From an uncultured Oscillospiraceae bacterium (GTDB lineage: Bacteria > Bacillota > Clostridia > Oscillospirales > Acutalibacteraceae), in NCBI GenBank assembly GCA_900540275.1, contig UQFO01000002.1, positions 1 through 64,000 on the forward strand: a stretch of DNA of 64,000 nucleotides, in the 5' to 3' direction. The translations under genes and the position numbers were made by a program. Below the pieces are notes generated by a model. The model was given only the letters and a program-made list of their open reading frames with translations, was not told the origin of the DNA and searched no databases. Of this stretch, positions 7,564-16,544 are shown one piece after another (position 1 is the stretch's first letter; each line of letters starts with the position of its first letter).

Positions 7564-8501
7564 GCGTCTTTCTGGGCATAGATACCAGCAATTATACGAC
7601 CTCGTGCGCCGCGTATTCGGAGAACGAAGCCGTGCAGGAAAAAATGCTCCTTCCCGTTAAACCGGGCGAATGCGGGCTTCGCCAAAGCGACGCGGTATTC
7701 CATCACATACAGCAGCTTCCAGGGGTTATGGAAAAGCTGGCGCCGCGGCTGAAAGACAAAAAAATAGAAGCAGTCGGCGTTTCCGCAAGGCCCAGACAGG
7801 AGGAAGGCTCCTATATGCCTTGCTTTACGGTCGGGACAGCCTGCGCGAAAATGCTTTCTCTCGTTTTGGATGTTCCGCTTTATGAATTTTCACATCAACA
7901 GGGCCATGTGGCCGCGGCGCTTTATTCCGCCGGCCGGCTCGATTTACTGAAAACCCCCTTTTTAGCGTTCCATGTTTCCGGCGGGACGACGGAGGCGCTT
8001 TATGTCACACCAGACGAAGAAGAGCTTTTCCGCACGCGCATCGCCGCAAAAACGCTCGATTTAAACGCTGGCCAGGCGGTTGACCGCGTCGGCGTGATGC
8101 TGGGCATTCCTTTCCCGTGCGGCATGGAGCTTGAAAGGCTCGCGGCTGCCTGTGGGGAAAAGATAACGGTAAAGCCCGCGCTGAGGGGCTGCGACTGCTG
8201 CCTTTCCGGTCTGGAAAACCAGTGTGGAAACCTGCTTTTACAGGGTGCCTCCAAAGAATATATCGCGGCGTTTTGCCTAGAATCGATTAGGCGGACGCTT
8301 TTTGAGATGACGGCCCGCCTTCAAAAGCAATACGGCGGACTTCCGCTTTTATACGCTGGGGGCGTCATGTCGAATACCATGATACGAAAATCCTTTGAAC
8401 AGGAATTCGGCGCGCTGTTCGCTCAGCCGGAATTTTCAAGCGACAACGCCGCGGGCATTGCGGTGCTCGCAGCGGTGCGCCACGGGGGGATAGCATTATG
8501 A
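7560..8501 (+). CDS. TsaD/Kae1-like (peptidase M22 family) protein
   Basis: A 313-residue ASKHA-fold protein related to TsaD, the enzyme that makes the t6A modification of tRNA. It has the N-terminal LGIDTSNYTTS phosphate-binding segment, the metal-binding HQQGH (His112 and His116, in place of HxEGH), HVSGGTTE, and YAGGVMSN near the C-terminus. It is shorter than genuine TsaD (about 335-345) and lies inside the nusB-xseA operon, which suggests a paralogue rather than the essential t6A enzyme. Its own function is not established. The start overlaps nusB as ATGA. Confidence 0.8.
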   Translation: MSVFLGIDTSNYTTSCAAYSENEAVQEKMLLPVKPGECGLRQSDAVFHHIQQLPGVMEKLAPRLKDKKIEAVGVSARPRQEEGSYMPCFTVGTACAKMLSLVLDVPLYEFSHQQGHVAAALYSAGRLDLLKTPFLAFHVSGGTTEALYVTPDEEELFRTRIAAKTLDLNAGQAVDRVGVMLGIPFPCGMELERLAAACGEKITVKPALRGCDCCLSGLENQCGNLLLQGASKEYIAAFCLESIRRTLFEMTARLQKQYGGLPLLYAGGVMSNTMIRKSFEQEFGALFAQPEFSSDNAAGIAVLAAVRHGGIAL

Positions 8502-9691
8502 ACGCGATGATTTCCGTATCGCAGCTCAATTTTTATATCAAATCCCTGCTCGACGGCGACCAAAACCTGTCGAACGTTTTTGTTACGGGCGAAATCTCGA
8601 ACCTTTCTGGCCATTACCGCTCGGGCCACCTTTATTTTTCTTTAAAGGACGGCAAGGCCTCTGTCAAGGCGGTCATGTTTTCAAGCAGCGCGTCACGCCT
8701 GCGGTTCCTGCCGGAAAACGGCATGAATGTCATTGTGCGAGGGCGCGTTTCCGTATATGAAGCCACGGGCCAGTACCAGATTTATGCAGAGGACATGCAG
8801 CCCGATGGGGCGGGTTCGCTCGCCGTTGCGTTTGAGCAGCTGAAAAACAAGCTTTCCCGCGAGGGGCTGTTCGACCAGGCGCATAAAAAACCGATTCCCC
8901 TGATGCCGCGGAAAATTGGTGTAATCACCTCGCCTGCGGGCGCCGCGCGCAGGGACATAGAAAGCATATTAAAGAGAAGGTACCCGCTGGCGGATGTTCT
9001 GCTATGCCCCGTGCTTGTGCAGGGGACAGGGGCGGCCGCCGGGCTTGTACGGGCAATAAAATATCTGGACGGCGAAAACCTCTGCGACGTTATCATCATC
9101 GGGCGCGGCGGCGGCAGCGCTGAAGATTTAGCCGCCTTTAACGACGAAACGCTCGCCCGCGCCGTATATGGAGCGAATACGCCCGTTATATCGGCGGTCG
9201 GGCATGAAACCGATTTTACCATATGCGATTTTGTCTCAGACCTGCGCGCGCCCACGCCTTCTGCGGCGGCGGAGCTGTGCGTGCCTGACCAGGAGGAATT
9301 GAAGCAAGAGCTTGACGGCTTTTCCCTCCGCATGAAAAAACAAATGGAAGCACTGCTGTCGGCAAATCGGGCGCGTGTAGGCGCGCTTGCCTCATCGCGC
9401 TGGCTTAAAAACCCGTTTGACTGCTATATCACCCAGAACAGCCTGACGCTCGACCGGCTTTCACAACGCCTCTCCTCGGGTTTTGAAAAGGAATTCACGG
9501 TGAAAAAGCAGCGGCTGTCCATGCTGTCCTCGCAGCTCGACGCCCTAAGCCCCCTGCATATCCTGTCGCGCGGCTACGCTGTCGCGAGCAGGGGCGGCAA
9601 GGCGATTAAAAGCATAAAAGAAGTAAAAAGCGGAGACGAATTTTCCCTGCTTTTATCAGACGGCAGTATAAACTGCGCAGTAAAGGAATGA
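8498..9691 (+). CDS. xseA: Exodeoxyribonuclease VII large subunit
   Basis: Catalytic subunit of exonuclease VII, which degrades single-stranded DNA in both directions to oligonucleotides. The 397 residues show the N-terminal OB-fold (VSQLNFYIKSLLDGD, then LSGHYRSGHLYFSLKD), the catalytic domain with IGVITSPAGAARRDI, GRGGGSAEDL and SAVGHETDFTICD, a coiled-coil region, and the end ILSRGYAVA. It overlaps the upstream gene as ATGA and is followed by xseB. Confidence 0.97.
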   Translation: MNAMISVSQLNFYIKSLLDGDQNLSNVFVTGEISNLSGHYRSGHLYFSLKDGKASVKAVMFSSSASRLRFLPENGMNVIVRGRVSVYEATGQYQIYAEDMQPDGAGSLAVAFEQLKNKLSREGLFDQAHKKPIPLMPRKIGVITSPAGAARRDIESILKRRYPLADVLLCPVLVQGTGAAAGLVRAIKYLDGENLCDVIIIGRGGGSAEDLAAFNDETLARAVYGANTPVISAVGHETDFTICDFVSDLRAPTPSAAAELCVPDQEELKQELDGFSLRMKKQMEALLSANRARVGALASSRWLKNPFDCYITQNSLTLDRLSQRLSSGFEKEFTVKKQRLSMLSSQLDALSPLHILSRGYAVASRGGKAIKSIKEVKSGDEFSLLLSDGSINCAVKE

Positions 9692-9696
9692 TAAAC

Positions 9697-9906
9697 ATGA
9701 AGGCATATAAAACGTATGAAGAAGCGGTAGAAAGGCTTTCGCAGGTAGTCGCCCTTTTAGAGCAGGGCGGCCTGCCGCTGGAAGAGTCTTTGAAGCTTTT
9801 TGAAGAAGGCACGAAGCTTACCTCGTTCTGCTACGGCGCGCTCAAGGACGCGCAGCAGAAAATCGAAGTGCTGGCCGTACCGGAGGAGCAAACGGATGAA
9901 TCATGA
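9697..9906 (+). CDS. xseB: Exodeoxyribonuclease VII small subunit
   Basis: A 69-residue helical-hairpin protein that binds XseA and is needed for its activity. Typical residues: YEEAVERLSQVVALLEQGG and PLEESLKLFEEG. The ATG at 9697 is preferred because AAAGGA at about 9682-9687 is 9 bases upstream; the ATG at 9688 overlapping the xseA stop is an alternative. It overlaps ispA by 11 bases. Confidence 0.93.
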   Translation: MKAYKTYEEAVERLSQVVALLEQGGLPLEESLKLFEEGTKLTSFCYGALKDAQQKIEVLAVPEEQTDES

Positions 9907-10762
9907 TATCGATTTAATTGAGCAGGCGCTTTTAAAAAGCCTTCCCGGCAGGGACTGCATGGAAAAAGACGTAATCGACGCGATGGAATACAGCCTCATG
10001 GCGGGCGGCAAGCGAATCCGACCGCGCCTTGTGCTTGCGTTCTGCCGCCTGTGCGGAGGGAGCAGTGAACAGGCGCTCGGCTGCGCCTGCGCGGTGGAGA
10101 TGATCCATACCTATTCGCTCATCCACGACGATTTGCCGTGCATGGACGACGACGAAATGCGGCGCGGCAGGCCGTCGAACCATATCAGGTTCGGTGAGGA
10201 TATCGCCCTGCTGGCCGGCGACGCGCTCCAGGCGCTCGCGTTTGAAACGCTACTGCGCGGCGTCACGCCGGAAAACGCGCACTGCCTGGCAAAGGCGGGC
10301 GCATACCTTGCAAACGCCTGTGGGGCGGCGGGTATGGTCGGCGGGCAGGTCATCGATTTGCAGAGCGAGGATAAGGAAGCGCCCATCGGGGTGCTTAAAA
10401 TCATGGACGGTAAGAAAACAGGCGCGCTTATCCGCGCGGCCTGCGTGATGGGATGCATCTGCGCGGAAGCGGACGACAGGCTGTGCGCGGCGGCTGAAGC
10501 GTACGCCGAAAGCATTGGCCTTGCGTTCCAGATTATGGACGATATCCTCGACGTGACGGCGGACAGCGAAACGCTGGGAAAGCCTGTTGGAAGCGACGGG
10601 GAAAACAAAAAATCCACGTATGTTTCCCTGCTTGGCATCGATAAATGCAAGGCGCTCGTCGAAGAGCTTACAGAAAAAGCGGTGTCCGCGCTTGAAGCGT
10701 TCCCAAACGACGCCGAAGAGCTTCGGGAGCTTGCGCTGCAGCTCGCGCAAAGGGACCGCTGA
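9896..10762 (+). CDS. ispA: Farnesyl diphosphate synthase (polyprenyl synthetase)
   Basis: Condenses isopentenyl diphosphate with allylic diphosphates to geranyl and farnesyl diphosphate, the precursor of undecaprenyl lipid carriers. The 288-residue protein has the first Asp-rich motif HDDLPCMDDDEMRRG (Asp78, Asp79, Asp84), GGKRIRP for IPP binding, and a second motif QIMDDILDVTAD. The ATG at 9896 follows GGAGG by 9 bases; the frame is open further upstream but that part is the xseB gene. It sits just before dxs, so two steps of the isoprenoid pathway are adjacent. Confidence 0.95.
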   Translation: MNHDIDLIEQALLKSLPGRDCMEKDVIDAMEYSLMAGGKRIRPRLVLAFCRLCGGSSEQALGCACAVEMIHTYSLIHDDLPCMDDDEMRRGRPSNHIRFGEDIALLAGDALQALAFETLLRGVTPENAHCLAKAGAYLANACGAAGMVGGQVIDLQSEDKEAPIGVLKIMDGKKTGALIRAACVMGCICAEADDRLCAAAEAYAESIGLAFQIMDDILDVTADSETLGKPVGSDGENKKSTYVSLLGIDKCKALVEELTEKAVSALEAFPNDAEELRELALQLAQRDR

Positions 10763-10810
10763 TATTTTGTATGCGGAAAAAACAATGGGGATGGGGAGGT
10801 TTCAGAGATT

Positions 10811-12688
10811 GTGGATGGTGAATATCAGGTTCTGGATAAAATAGAATCTCCCGATGATTTACGGTATTTGACAGATGGGGAACTGGAGGAATTATGCGCT
10901 GAAATCAGGCGGGTCATTGTGGACGCCGTTTCAAAAAACGGCGGGCACCTGGCCTCAAACCTCGGTACAGTCGAGCTCACGGTCGCCATGCTCAAGGCGT
11001 TCCCGCGGGTGGAGGACAGAATCGTCTGGGACGTCGGCCACCAATGCTATACACATAAAATTTTGACCGGCAGGTTTCATGATATTGGTACAATCCGCAC
11101 CGAAGGCGGTATTTCCGGCTTTCCAAAGCGGTGTGAAAGCCCGTACGACGCATTTAACGCGGGACACAGCAGCACCTCTATCTCCGCGGCCTACGGTATC
11201 GCGCGGGCAAAGGAGTTAAAAGGGGAGGATGGCTATACCATCGCGGTCATCGGCGACGGGGCGCTTACGGGCGGCCTTGCGTACGAAGGGCTCAACAACG
11301 CGGGAAGGTACAAAAAGAACTTCATCGTCGTTTTGAACGACAACAAAATGTCTATCTCCCGCAACGTCGGCTCTATGGCGCGGTACTTGACGGGCATCCG
11401 AATCAAGCCCGCCTACCTGCGCGTGAAAAGCAGGGTGGAAAAGACGCTGATACACACGCCTGTCGTCGGCAACCCCATCAGGAGGATTTTGCAGCGCTCC
11501 AAGTCGAGCCTGCGTAAAATGGTATATAAGGACACGCTCTTCGACGACATGGGCTTTACCTATTACGGCCCGGTTGAGGGGCATAATTTCGAGGAGCTTG
11601 AAAACGCGTTCAACGCGGCAAAAAATGTAAAGGGCCCCGTACTTGTACACGTCGTAACGACAAAGGGCAAGGGCTACCAGTACGCGGAGGACGACCCCAA
11701 AAACTTCCATGGTATCTCGAGCTTCGATGTAGAAACAGGCGAACCGATTACAAAGGGAAAAGGGTTTTCAAACGTATTCGGTGAAAAGCTTTGTGAGCTG
11801 GCCCACAGCGACAAACGCATCTGTGCCATCACGGCGGCAATGAAATCCGCCACCGGGCTTAATGATTTTTGCCGCCAGTACAAGGACCGGTTTTTCGACG
11901 TCGGCATTGCGGAGGAGCATGCCGTTACCTTTGCGGGCGGCTTGGCAGCCGGAGGGATGCTCCCGGTGTTCGCTGTATATTCCACCTTTTTACAGCGCGG
12001 CATGGACCAGATTATCCATGATATCGCAACACAGAAGCTGCACGTAATTTTGGCAATCGACCGCGCCGGAATTGTCGGCGAGGACGGCGAAACACATCAG
12101 GGTGTGTTCGATGTTGCGCTTTTAAATTCGATTCCGGGCGCCGTGATTTACAGCCCGTCCTACTTCGATGAGCTTAGGCGCGATATGCAGACCGCCGCCT
12201 ATACCAACAGCGGGATTGTCGCGGTGCGCTATCCGCGCGGCGGGGAGCTTTACCGCCCGCGTGACTTCAAGTGGGGTAAAAAAACCTTTGATTTTTACGG
12301 CAGCCCCAACGCGCAGACGCTTTTAATCACATATGGCAGGCTGTTCAGCTACGCGTGCCTTGCAAAGGAACGGCTATTTAAAAAGGGCATTGATATCTGT
12401 ATTTTAAAGCTCGGGCGCATCAAGCCGATTCCCAAGGAAGCGATTGCGCAGGCGAAGCGCTTTTCCTACATTTTCTTTTTTGAAGAGGGTATGGCGGCCG
12501 GCGGCGTGGGCGAGCATTTTATGTTTGAGCTTTCCCGCGGGCGCTGGAACGGCAATTACAGCCTGACGGCAATCGATAACCGCTTTGTCCAGCAATCATC
12601 GGTCGAATCGTCCTTAAAAGCGCTTTCCCTTGACGACAGCGGCATGGCGAATATCATCAGCAAAGGAATTCGGGAGGACTTGAAATAA
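10811..12688 (+). CDS. dxs: 1-deoxy-D-xylulose-5-phosphate synthase
   Basis: Thiamine-diphosphate enzyme that condenses pyruvate and glyceraldehyde 3-phosphate, the first step of the MEP isoprenoid pathway. The 625 residues show the N-terminal domain with SKNGGHLASNLG and VWDVGHQCYTHKILTGR, the ThDP/metal motif GDGALTGG, the second-domain RFFDVGIAEEHAVTFAGGLA, and a C-terminal transketolase domain. Length matches the family. The start is a GTG at 10811 behind GGGGAGG. A 48-bp gap separates it from ispA. Confidence 0.97.
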   Translation: MDGEYQVLDKIESPDDLRYLTDGELEELCAEIRRVIVDAVSKNGGHLASNLGTVELTVAMLKAFPRVEDRIVWDVGHQCYTHKILTGRFHDIGTIRTEGGISGFPKRCESPYDAFNAGHSSTSISAAYGIARAKELKGEDGYTIAVIGDGALTGGLAYEGLNNAGRYKKNFIVVLNDNKMSISRNVGSMARYLTGIRIKPAYLRVKSRVEKTLIHTPVVGNPIRRILQRSKSSLRKMVYKDTLFDDMGFTYYGPVEGHNFEELENAFNAAKNVKGPVLVHVVTTKGKGYQYAEDDPKNFHGISSFDVETGEPITKGKGFSNVFGEKLCELAHSDKRICAITAAMKSATGLNDFCRQYKDRFFDVGIAEEHAVTFAGGLAAGGMLPVFAVYSTFLQRGMDQIIHDIATQKLHVILAIDRAGIVGEDGETHQGVFDVALLNSIPGAVIYSPSYFDELRRDMQTAAYTNSGIVAVRYPRGGELYRPRDFKWGKKTFDFYGSPNAQTLLITYGRLFSYACLAKERLFKKGIDICILKLGRIKPIPKEAIAQAKRFSYIFFFEEGMAAGGVGEHFMFELSRGRWNGNYSLTAIDNRFVQQSSVESSLKALSLDDSGMANIISKGIREDLK

Positions 12689-12689
12689 A

Positions 12690-13508
12690 TTGAGTGAGAA
12701 AAAACGGCTCGACACGCTCGTCTTTGAGCGCGGCTATACGCAGAGCAGGGAAAAGGCCAAGGCGGTCATCATGGCGGGCCTTGTTTACGCGGACAACCAA
12801 AAGGCGGATAAGCCGGGCGCCGTGTATCCGGCAGACGTAACGCTCGAGGTACGTGCAGGCGCACCCAAATATGTAAGCCGCGGCGGCTTTAAGCTGGAAA
12901 AGGCAATCGGCAGCTTCGGCATCGGTTTAAAAGATAAAATTACGATGGACATCGGCGCTTCTACCGGCGGCTTTACCGACTGTATGCTGCAAAACGGCGC
13001 GGCCAGGGTTTACGCCGTAGACGTGGGCTACGGGCAGCTCGACTGGAAGCTTAGAAACGATGGGCGCGTAATCAATATGGAGCGCACGAACATCCGCAAG
13101 GTAGAGAAGGAGCAGGTGCCGGACGAGCTCGATTTCTTCAGCGTGGACGTTTCCTTTATCTCCCTGAAGCTCGTGCTTCCCGTCGCGCGCGAATTCCTGA
13201 GGGACGGCGGGCAAGCGGTCTGCCTGATTAAGCCGCAGTTCGAGGCGGGCAGGGAAAAGGTCGGGAAAAAGGGCGTCGTGCGCGACAAGCAGGTACATAC
13301 GCAGGTGATTAGTTCTATATGCACGTTCTGCCTTGAAAACGGCTTTGATGTGCTGGGGCTCGATTTTTCCCCCATCAAAGGCCCGGAAGGCAATATCGAA
13401 TATTTAATCTATCTGCAAAAATCGAAGGAAGGGCGGATGCTCTGCGATACGTACCCGCAGGAGCTTGCCGCTCGTTCGCACGAACAACTCGATAAAAAGG
13501 GTGATTGA
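12690..13508 (+). CDS. tlyA: TlyA-family rRNA 2'-O-methyltransferase
   Basis: A 272-residue protein with an N-terminal S4 RNA-binding domain (RLDTLVFERGYTQSREKAK and PKYVSRGGFKLEKAI) and an FtsJ/RrmJ-type SAM methyltransferase domain with DIGASTGGFTDCMLQ and the catalytic-region VDVSFISL. Characterised TlyA proteins 2'-O-methylate cytidines in rRNA. It starts with TTG at 12690, one base after the dxs stop, behind GGGAGGA. The neighbours dxs and nadK are in the usual clostridial order. Confidence 0.93.
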   Translation: MSEKKRLDTLVFERGYTQSREKAKAVIMAGLVYADNQKADKPGAVYPADVTLEVRAGAPKYVSRGGFKLEKAIGSFGIGLKDKITMDIGASTGGFTDCMLQNGAARVYAVDVGYGQLDWKLRNDGRVINMERTNIRKVEKEQVPDELDFFSVDVSFISLKLVLPVAREFLRDGGQAVCLIKPQFEAGREKVGKKGVVRDKQVHTQVISSICTFCLENGFDVLGLDFSPIKGPEGNIEYLIYLQKSKEGRMLCDTYPQELAARSHEQLDKKGD

Positions 13509-13509
13509 T

Positions 13510-14367
13510 TTGAATTTTGCAATCGTACCGAACCCAACGAAGGAGGGCGCGCCCGCATGCACGAAAAGGGTCGCGGAAATCCTTGTTAAAAACGGCGGCG
13601 TACCGATGCTTCTCAACGAATACCAGAAGTATGTGCCGGCTGGCGGCGCGCGTTTCTTTCAAGGCATCGACGCGCTGGTTACCGCCAGCGACATCGTCAT
13701 AACGGTCGGCGGAGACGGCACTATTATCAGCGTCGCAAAATACGCGGCGGCAGCCGGAAAGCCCCTGCTCGGTATCAACCTCGGGCGGCTCGGCTTCGTA
13801 GCGGGGCTTGAGCCTAACCGGCTTTGCGAGCTTTCGCGCCTGTTTACCGGGGATTACCGCTGTGAAAACAGGATGATGCTCAAGGCGTCTGTAATAAAGG
13901 AAAACAGCGAAAAGGTATATTATGCGCTCAACGACGTGACCGTGTCCCGCGGCTCACTATCGCGCATTATCGATTTGACGGTTTCCTTAAATGATGAGGA
14001 AATCAGCGAATACCGCGCGGACGGCCTGCTGTTTTCCACGCCGACCGGCTCCACAGCCTATTCGCTTTCCGCCGGCGGGCCGGTTATCCAGCCGCATATG
14101 CAGTGTATCCTGCTCACGCCCGTCTGCCCGCATTCCCTGTTTTCCCGCTCGGTGCTGTTCTGCGACCAGTCACGCCTGACCGTCAGGGCGGAGGACCAGG
14201 ATAACGCGGAGGTCTATTTAACGGTCGACGGGCAGGATTCGGAGAAAATTTCTTCCGGCGACCGGATACGGATTGAAAAGGCGGAAATTTCAGCAAAGCT
14301 TATTTTTCTGCATGATAAGAGCTTTTACAGGGTGCTGAGCGAAAAGCTCAGCCACAGGACTGTTTAA
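13510..14367 (+). CDS. nadK: NAD kinase
   Basis: Phosphorylates NAD to NADP. The 285-residue protein has the diagnostic GGDGT at 67-71, NLGRLGFVAG, and TPTGSTAYSLSAGGP. The TTG at 13510 is the likely start because AAAAAGGG ends 9 bases upstream and the tlyA stop is one base before; the longer frame runs back into tlyA. Together with nadE at 45566 it covers the late steps of NAD(P) formation. Confidence 0.95.
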   Translation: MNFAIVPNPTKEGAPACTKRVAEILVKNGGVPMLLNEYQKYVPAGGARFFQGIDALVTASDIVITVGGDGTIISVAKYAAAAGKPLLGINLGRLGFVAGLEPNRLCELSRLFTGDYRCENRMMLKASVIKENSEKVYYALNDVTVSRGSLSRIIDLTVSLNDEEISEYRADGLLFSTPTGSTAYSLSAGGPVIQPHMQCILLTPVCPHSLFSRSVLFCDQSRLTVRAEDQDNAEVYLTVDGQDSEKISSGDRIRIEKAEISAKLIFLHDKSFYRVLSEKLSHRTV

Positions 14368-14382
14368 CGAGGTGCTTCCATT

Positions 14383-14829
14383 ATGAAAACAAAACGCCAT
14401 GCAAAGATACTGGAGCTCATCCAGAGCTACACCATCGACACGCAGGAGGAGCTTCTGCGCCGCCTGCGGGAAGAGGGCTACGATGTGACGCAGGCGACCG
14501 TTTCGCGTGATATCAAGGAGCTCCGCCTGCTGAAGACGCTCGGCAAGGACGGCGCTTATAAATATACGACGGGGAACAGGAGCCAGACGGATATCAGCGC
14601 GAACATCCACACCCTCTTTTCCACAACCGTCCAGCATATCGATTTTGCCGGCAACATGATTGTACTCAAGACCATCAACGGCATGGCGCAGGGCGTCTGC
14701 GCGGCGCTCGATTCCATGGAATGGGACGGCGTCGTGGGCACAATCGCGGGCGACGATTCCATTTTTATCGTTGCGCGCAGCAACGCAAAGGCGGTCACGC
14801 TCACATCGGAACTGAAAAAGCTGTTATGA
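14383..14829 (+). CDS. argR: Arginine repressor ArgR/AhrC
   Basis: A 148-residue regulator with an N-terminal winged helix (HAKILELIQSYTIDTQEELL, then TQATVSRDIKEL) and a C-terminal arginine-binding and hexamerisation domain ending with GTIAGDDSIFIV. It represses arginine biosynthesis and activates catabolism when arginine is bound. Its place before recN is standard for Firmicutes and does not by itself imply control of these neighbours. No ARG box search was done. Confidence 0.95.
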   Translation: MKTKRHAKILELIQSYTIDTQEELLRRLREEGYDVTQATVSRDIKELRLLKTLGKDGAYKYTTGNRSQTDISANIHTLFSTTVQHIDFAGNMIVLKTINGMAQGVCAALDSMEWDGVVGTIAGDDSIFIVARSNAKAVTLTSELKKLL

Positions 14830-14844
14830 TAGAGGAAGATTCTT

Positions 14845-16506
14845 ATGCTTTCATCCCTTTATATTGAAAATATCGCGGTCATCGAAAAGACGCAGATTGA
14901 TTTTACCGGGGGCTTCAACGTCTTAACCGGTGAAACGGGCGCGGGCAAGTCGATTGTCATCGACGCATTAAATGCCGTACTCGGAAAACGCACGTCGAAG
15001 GACATTGTGCGCACGGGCGCGCAGAGCGCGTGCGTCAGCGCCGTTTTTACGGATGTGGACGACAAAACCGCGGCAAAGCTCACAGAATACGGCTTTCCGG
15101 CGGAAGAGGACGGCACGCTCATTTTGTACAGGGAAATCGGCGCGTCCGGCAAAACGGCCTGCCGAATCAATTCCCGTCCGGCGACGGCCAGCGTCCTGCG
15201 GGACGTCGCTTCATCATTGATTGATATCCACGGACAGCACGAAAGCGGCGAGCTGATGCAGCAAAGCGCGCACCAGGAATATATAGACAGCTTTGCTGAT
15301 TTTGGCGATACATATACAGCATACCGCGCCGTATTTACAAAGCTCCGTGACTGCAGGCACAGGCTCGAGGCAATGAAAACCGACGACGCGCAGCGCGCGC
15401 GCAGAATCGACCTGCTGCGCTACCAGACGGAGGAAATCGACGCGGCGGCCCTCATCCCGGGCGAGCTTGAAGCATTGGGAGAGCAGAAAAGCCTTGCGCT
15501 CAACCGCGAGCGCGTGCAAAGCGCGCTGATGGGCGCGCATGAGCTGCTCGGCGGGGAAAACGGGCAAAACGCCATGCGCCTGCTGGAGGAAGCGGCGGAC
15601 ACGCTCGAGGGCGCGCAGGAATACCTGCCGGAAATCAAAGCGCTTTCCACCCGTGTGCGCGACGCGTTCTACGACATACAGGACTGTTCGTCCTCGCTTT
15701 TAGAGCTTTCAGACAGCGCGCAGGAGGAGCAGTTCGATTTGGGCGAAATCGAGCAGCGGCTTGACTCCATCTACCGGCTGTCGCGCAAATACGGCGAGAC
15801 GGTCGATGATATCCTGGCATTTGCGCGGCAGGCGCATGAAGAGCTGCAAACGCTTTTGGAATATGACACGAACCTGGAAGCGCTGCAGAAGGAGTTTGAA
15901 ACGCTGCTCGAAGAGGCAAGGGGCCTGGCCCTTACGCTTTCAGAAAAGCGCAGGCGGGCAGCTTCGCTTTTTACCGCGCGCGTGCAGGAGGAAATGACAT
16001 ATCTCGATATGCCGAACGTGCGCCTTACGGTCGATTTCCAGGCGACCCCGCTTTCATCGTGCGGCATGGATAAGATAGAGCTGCTTATTTCGGCAAACCC
16101 CGGAGAGGAGCCGAAGCCCGTTTCTAAAATCGCGTCGGGCGGCGAGCTTTCCCGCATGATGCTCGCTATCAAAAACGTGCTTGCCGACAAGGACCAGACG
16201 CCGACGCTCATTTTCGACGAGGTAGACACCGGCATCAGCGGCAGCGCGTCGCAGAAGGTTGGGTTAAAGCTCAAGGCTGTATCAAGCGGCAGGCAGGTCA
16301 TCTGTGTAACGCACCAGGCGCAGATTGCGGCGCTTGCCGGCACGCACTTCCTCATTCAAAAAGAGGTGCAGGGCGGCAGGACGTTCACACAGGTAAAAAG
16401 GCTCGATATGGAACAGCGCAAATATGAGCTTGCGCGCATTATCGGCGGCGTCGAGATTACAGAGCTTACGCTCAAGCATGCCGAGGAAATGCTCAGTAAA
16501 AAATAG
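14845..16506 (+). CDS. recN: DNA repair protein RecN
   Basis: A 553-residue SMC-like ATPase that acts at double-strand breaks. Walker A is GETGAGKS at 29-36; the signature-type IASGGELSRMMLAIK and Walker B TLIFDEVDTGISG are near the C-terminus; the middle is predicted coiled coil, rich in Glu, Gln and Arg. Length agrees with the family. RBS GAGGAAGA precedes the ATG. Confidence 0.97.
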   Translation: MLSSLYIENIAVIEKTQIDFTGGFNVLTGETGAGKSIVIDALNAVLGKRTSKDIVRTGAQSACVSAVFTDVDDKTAAKLTEYGFPAEEDGTLILYREIGASGKTACRINSRPATASVLRDVASSLIDIHGQHESGELMQQSAHQEYIDSFADFGDTYTAYRAVFTKLRDCRHRLEAMKTDDAQRARRIDLLRYQTEEIDAAALIPGELEALGEQKSLALNRERVQSALMGAHELLGGENGQNAMRLLEEAADTLEGAQEYLPEIKALSTRVRDAFYDIQDCSSSLLELSDSAQEEQFDLGEIEQRLDSIYRLSRKYGETVDDILAFARQAHEELQTLLEYDTNLEALQKEFETLLEEARGLALTLSEKRRRAASLFTARVQEEMTYLDMPNVRLTVDFQATPLSSCGMDKIELLISANPGEEPKPVSKIASGGELSRMMLAIKNVLADKDQTPTLIFDEVDTGISGSASQKVGLKLKAVSSGRQVICVTHQAQIAALAGTHFLIQKEVQGGRTFTQVKRLDMEQRKYELARIIGGVEITELTLKHAEEMLSKK

Positions 16507-16544
16507 TGGATTAAAAAATTCAGATAGGGAAATAGGGTACCCAT

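Noticed and set aside
9688..10811. OLE RNA, which in some Firmicutes lies in the xseB-ispA-dxs neighbourhood
   Set aside because: The genes overlap or are separated by fewer than 50 bases, so there is no room for a 600-nt RNA.
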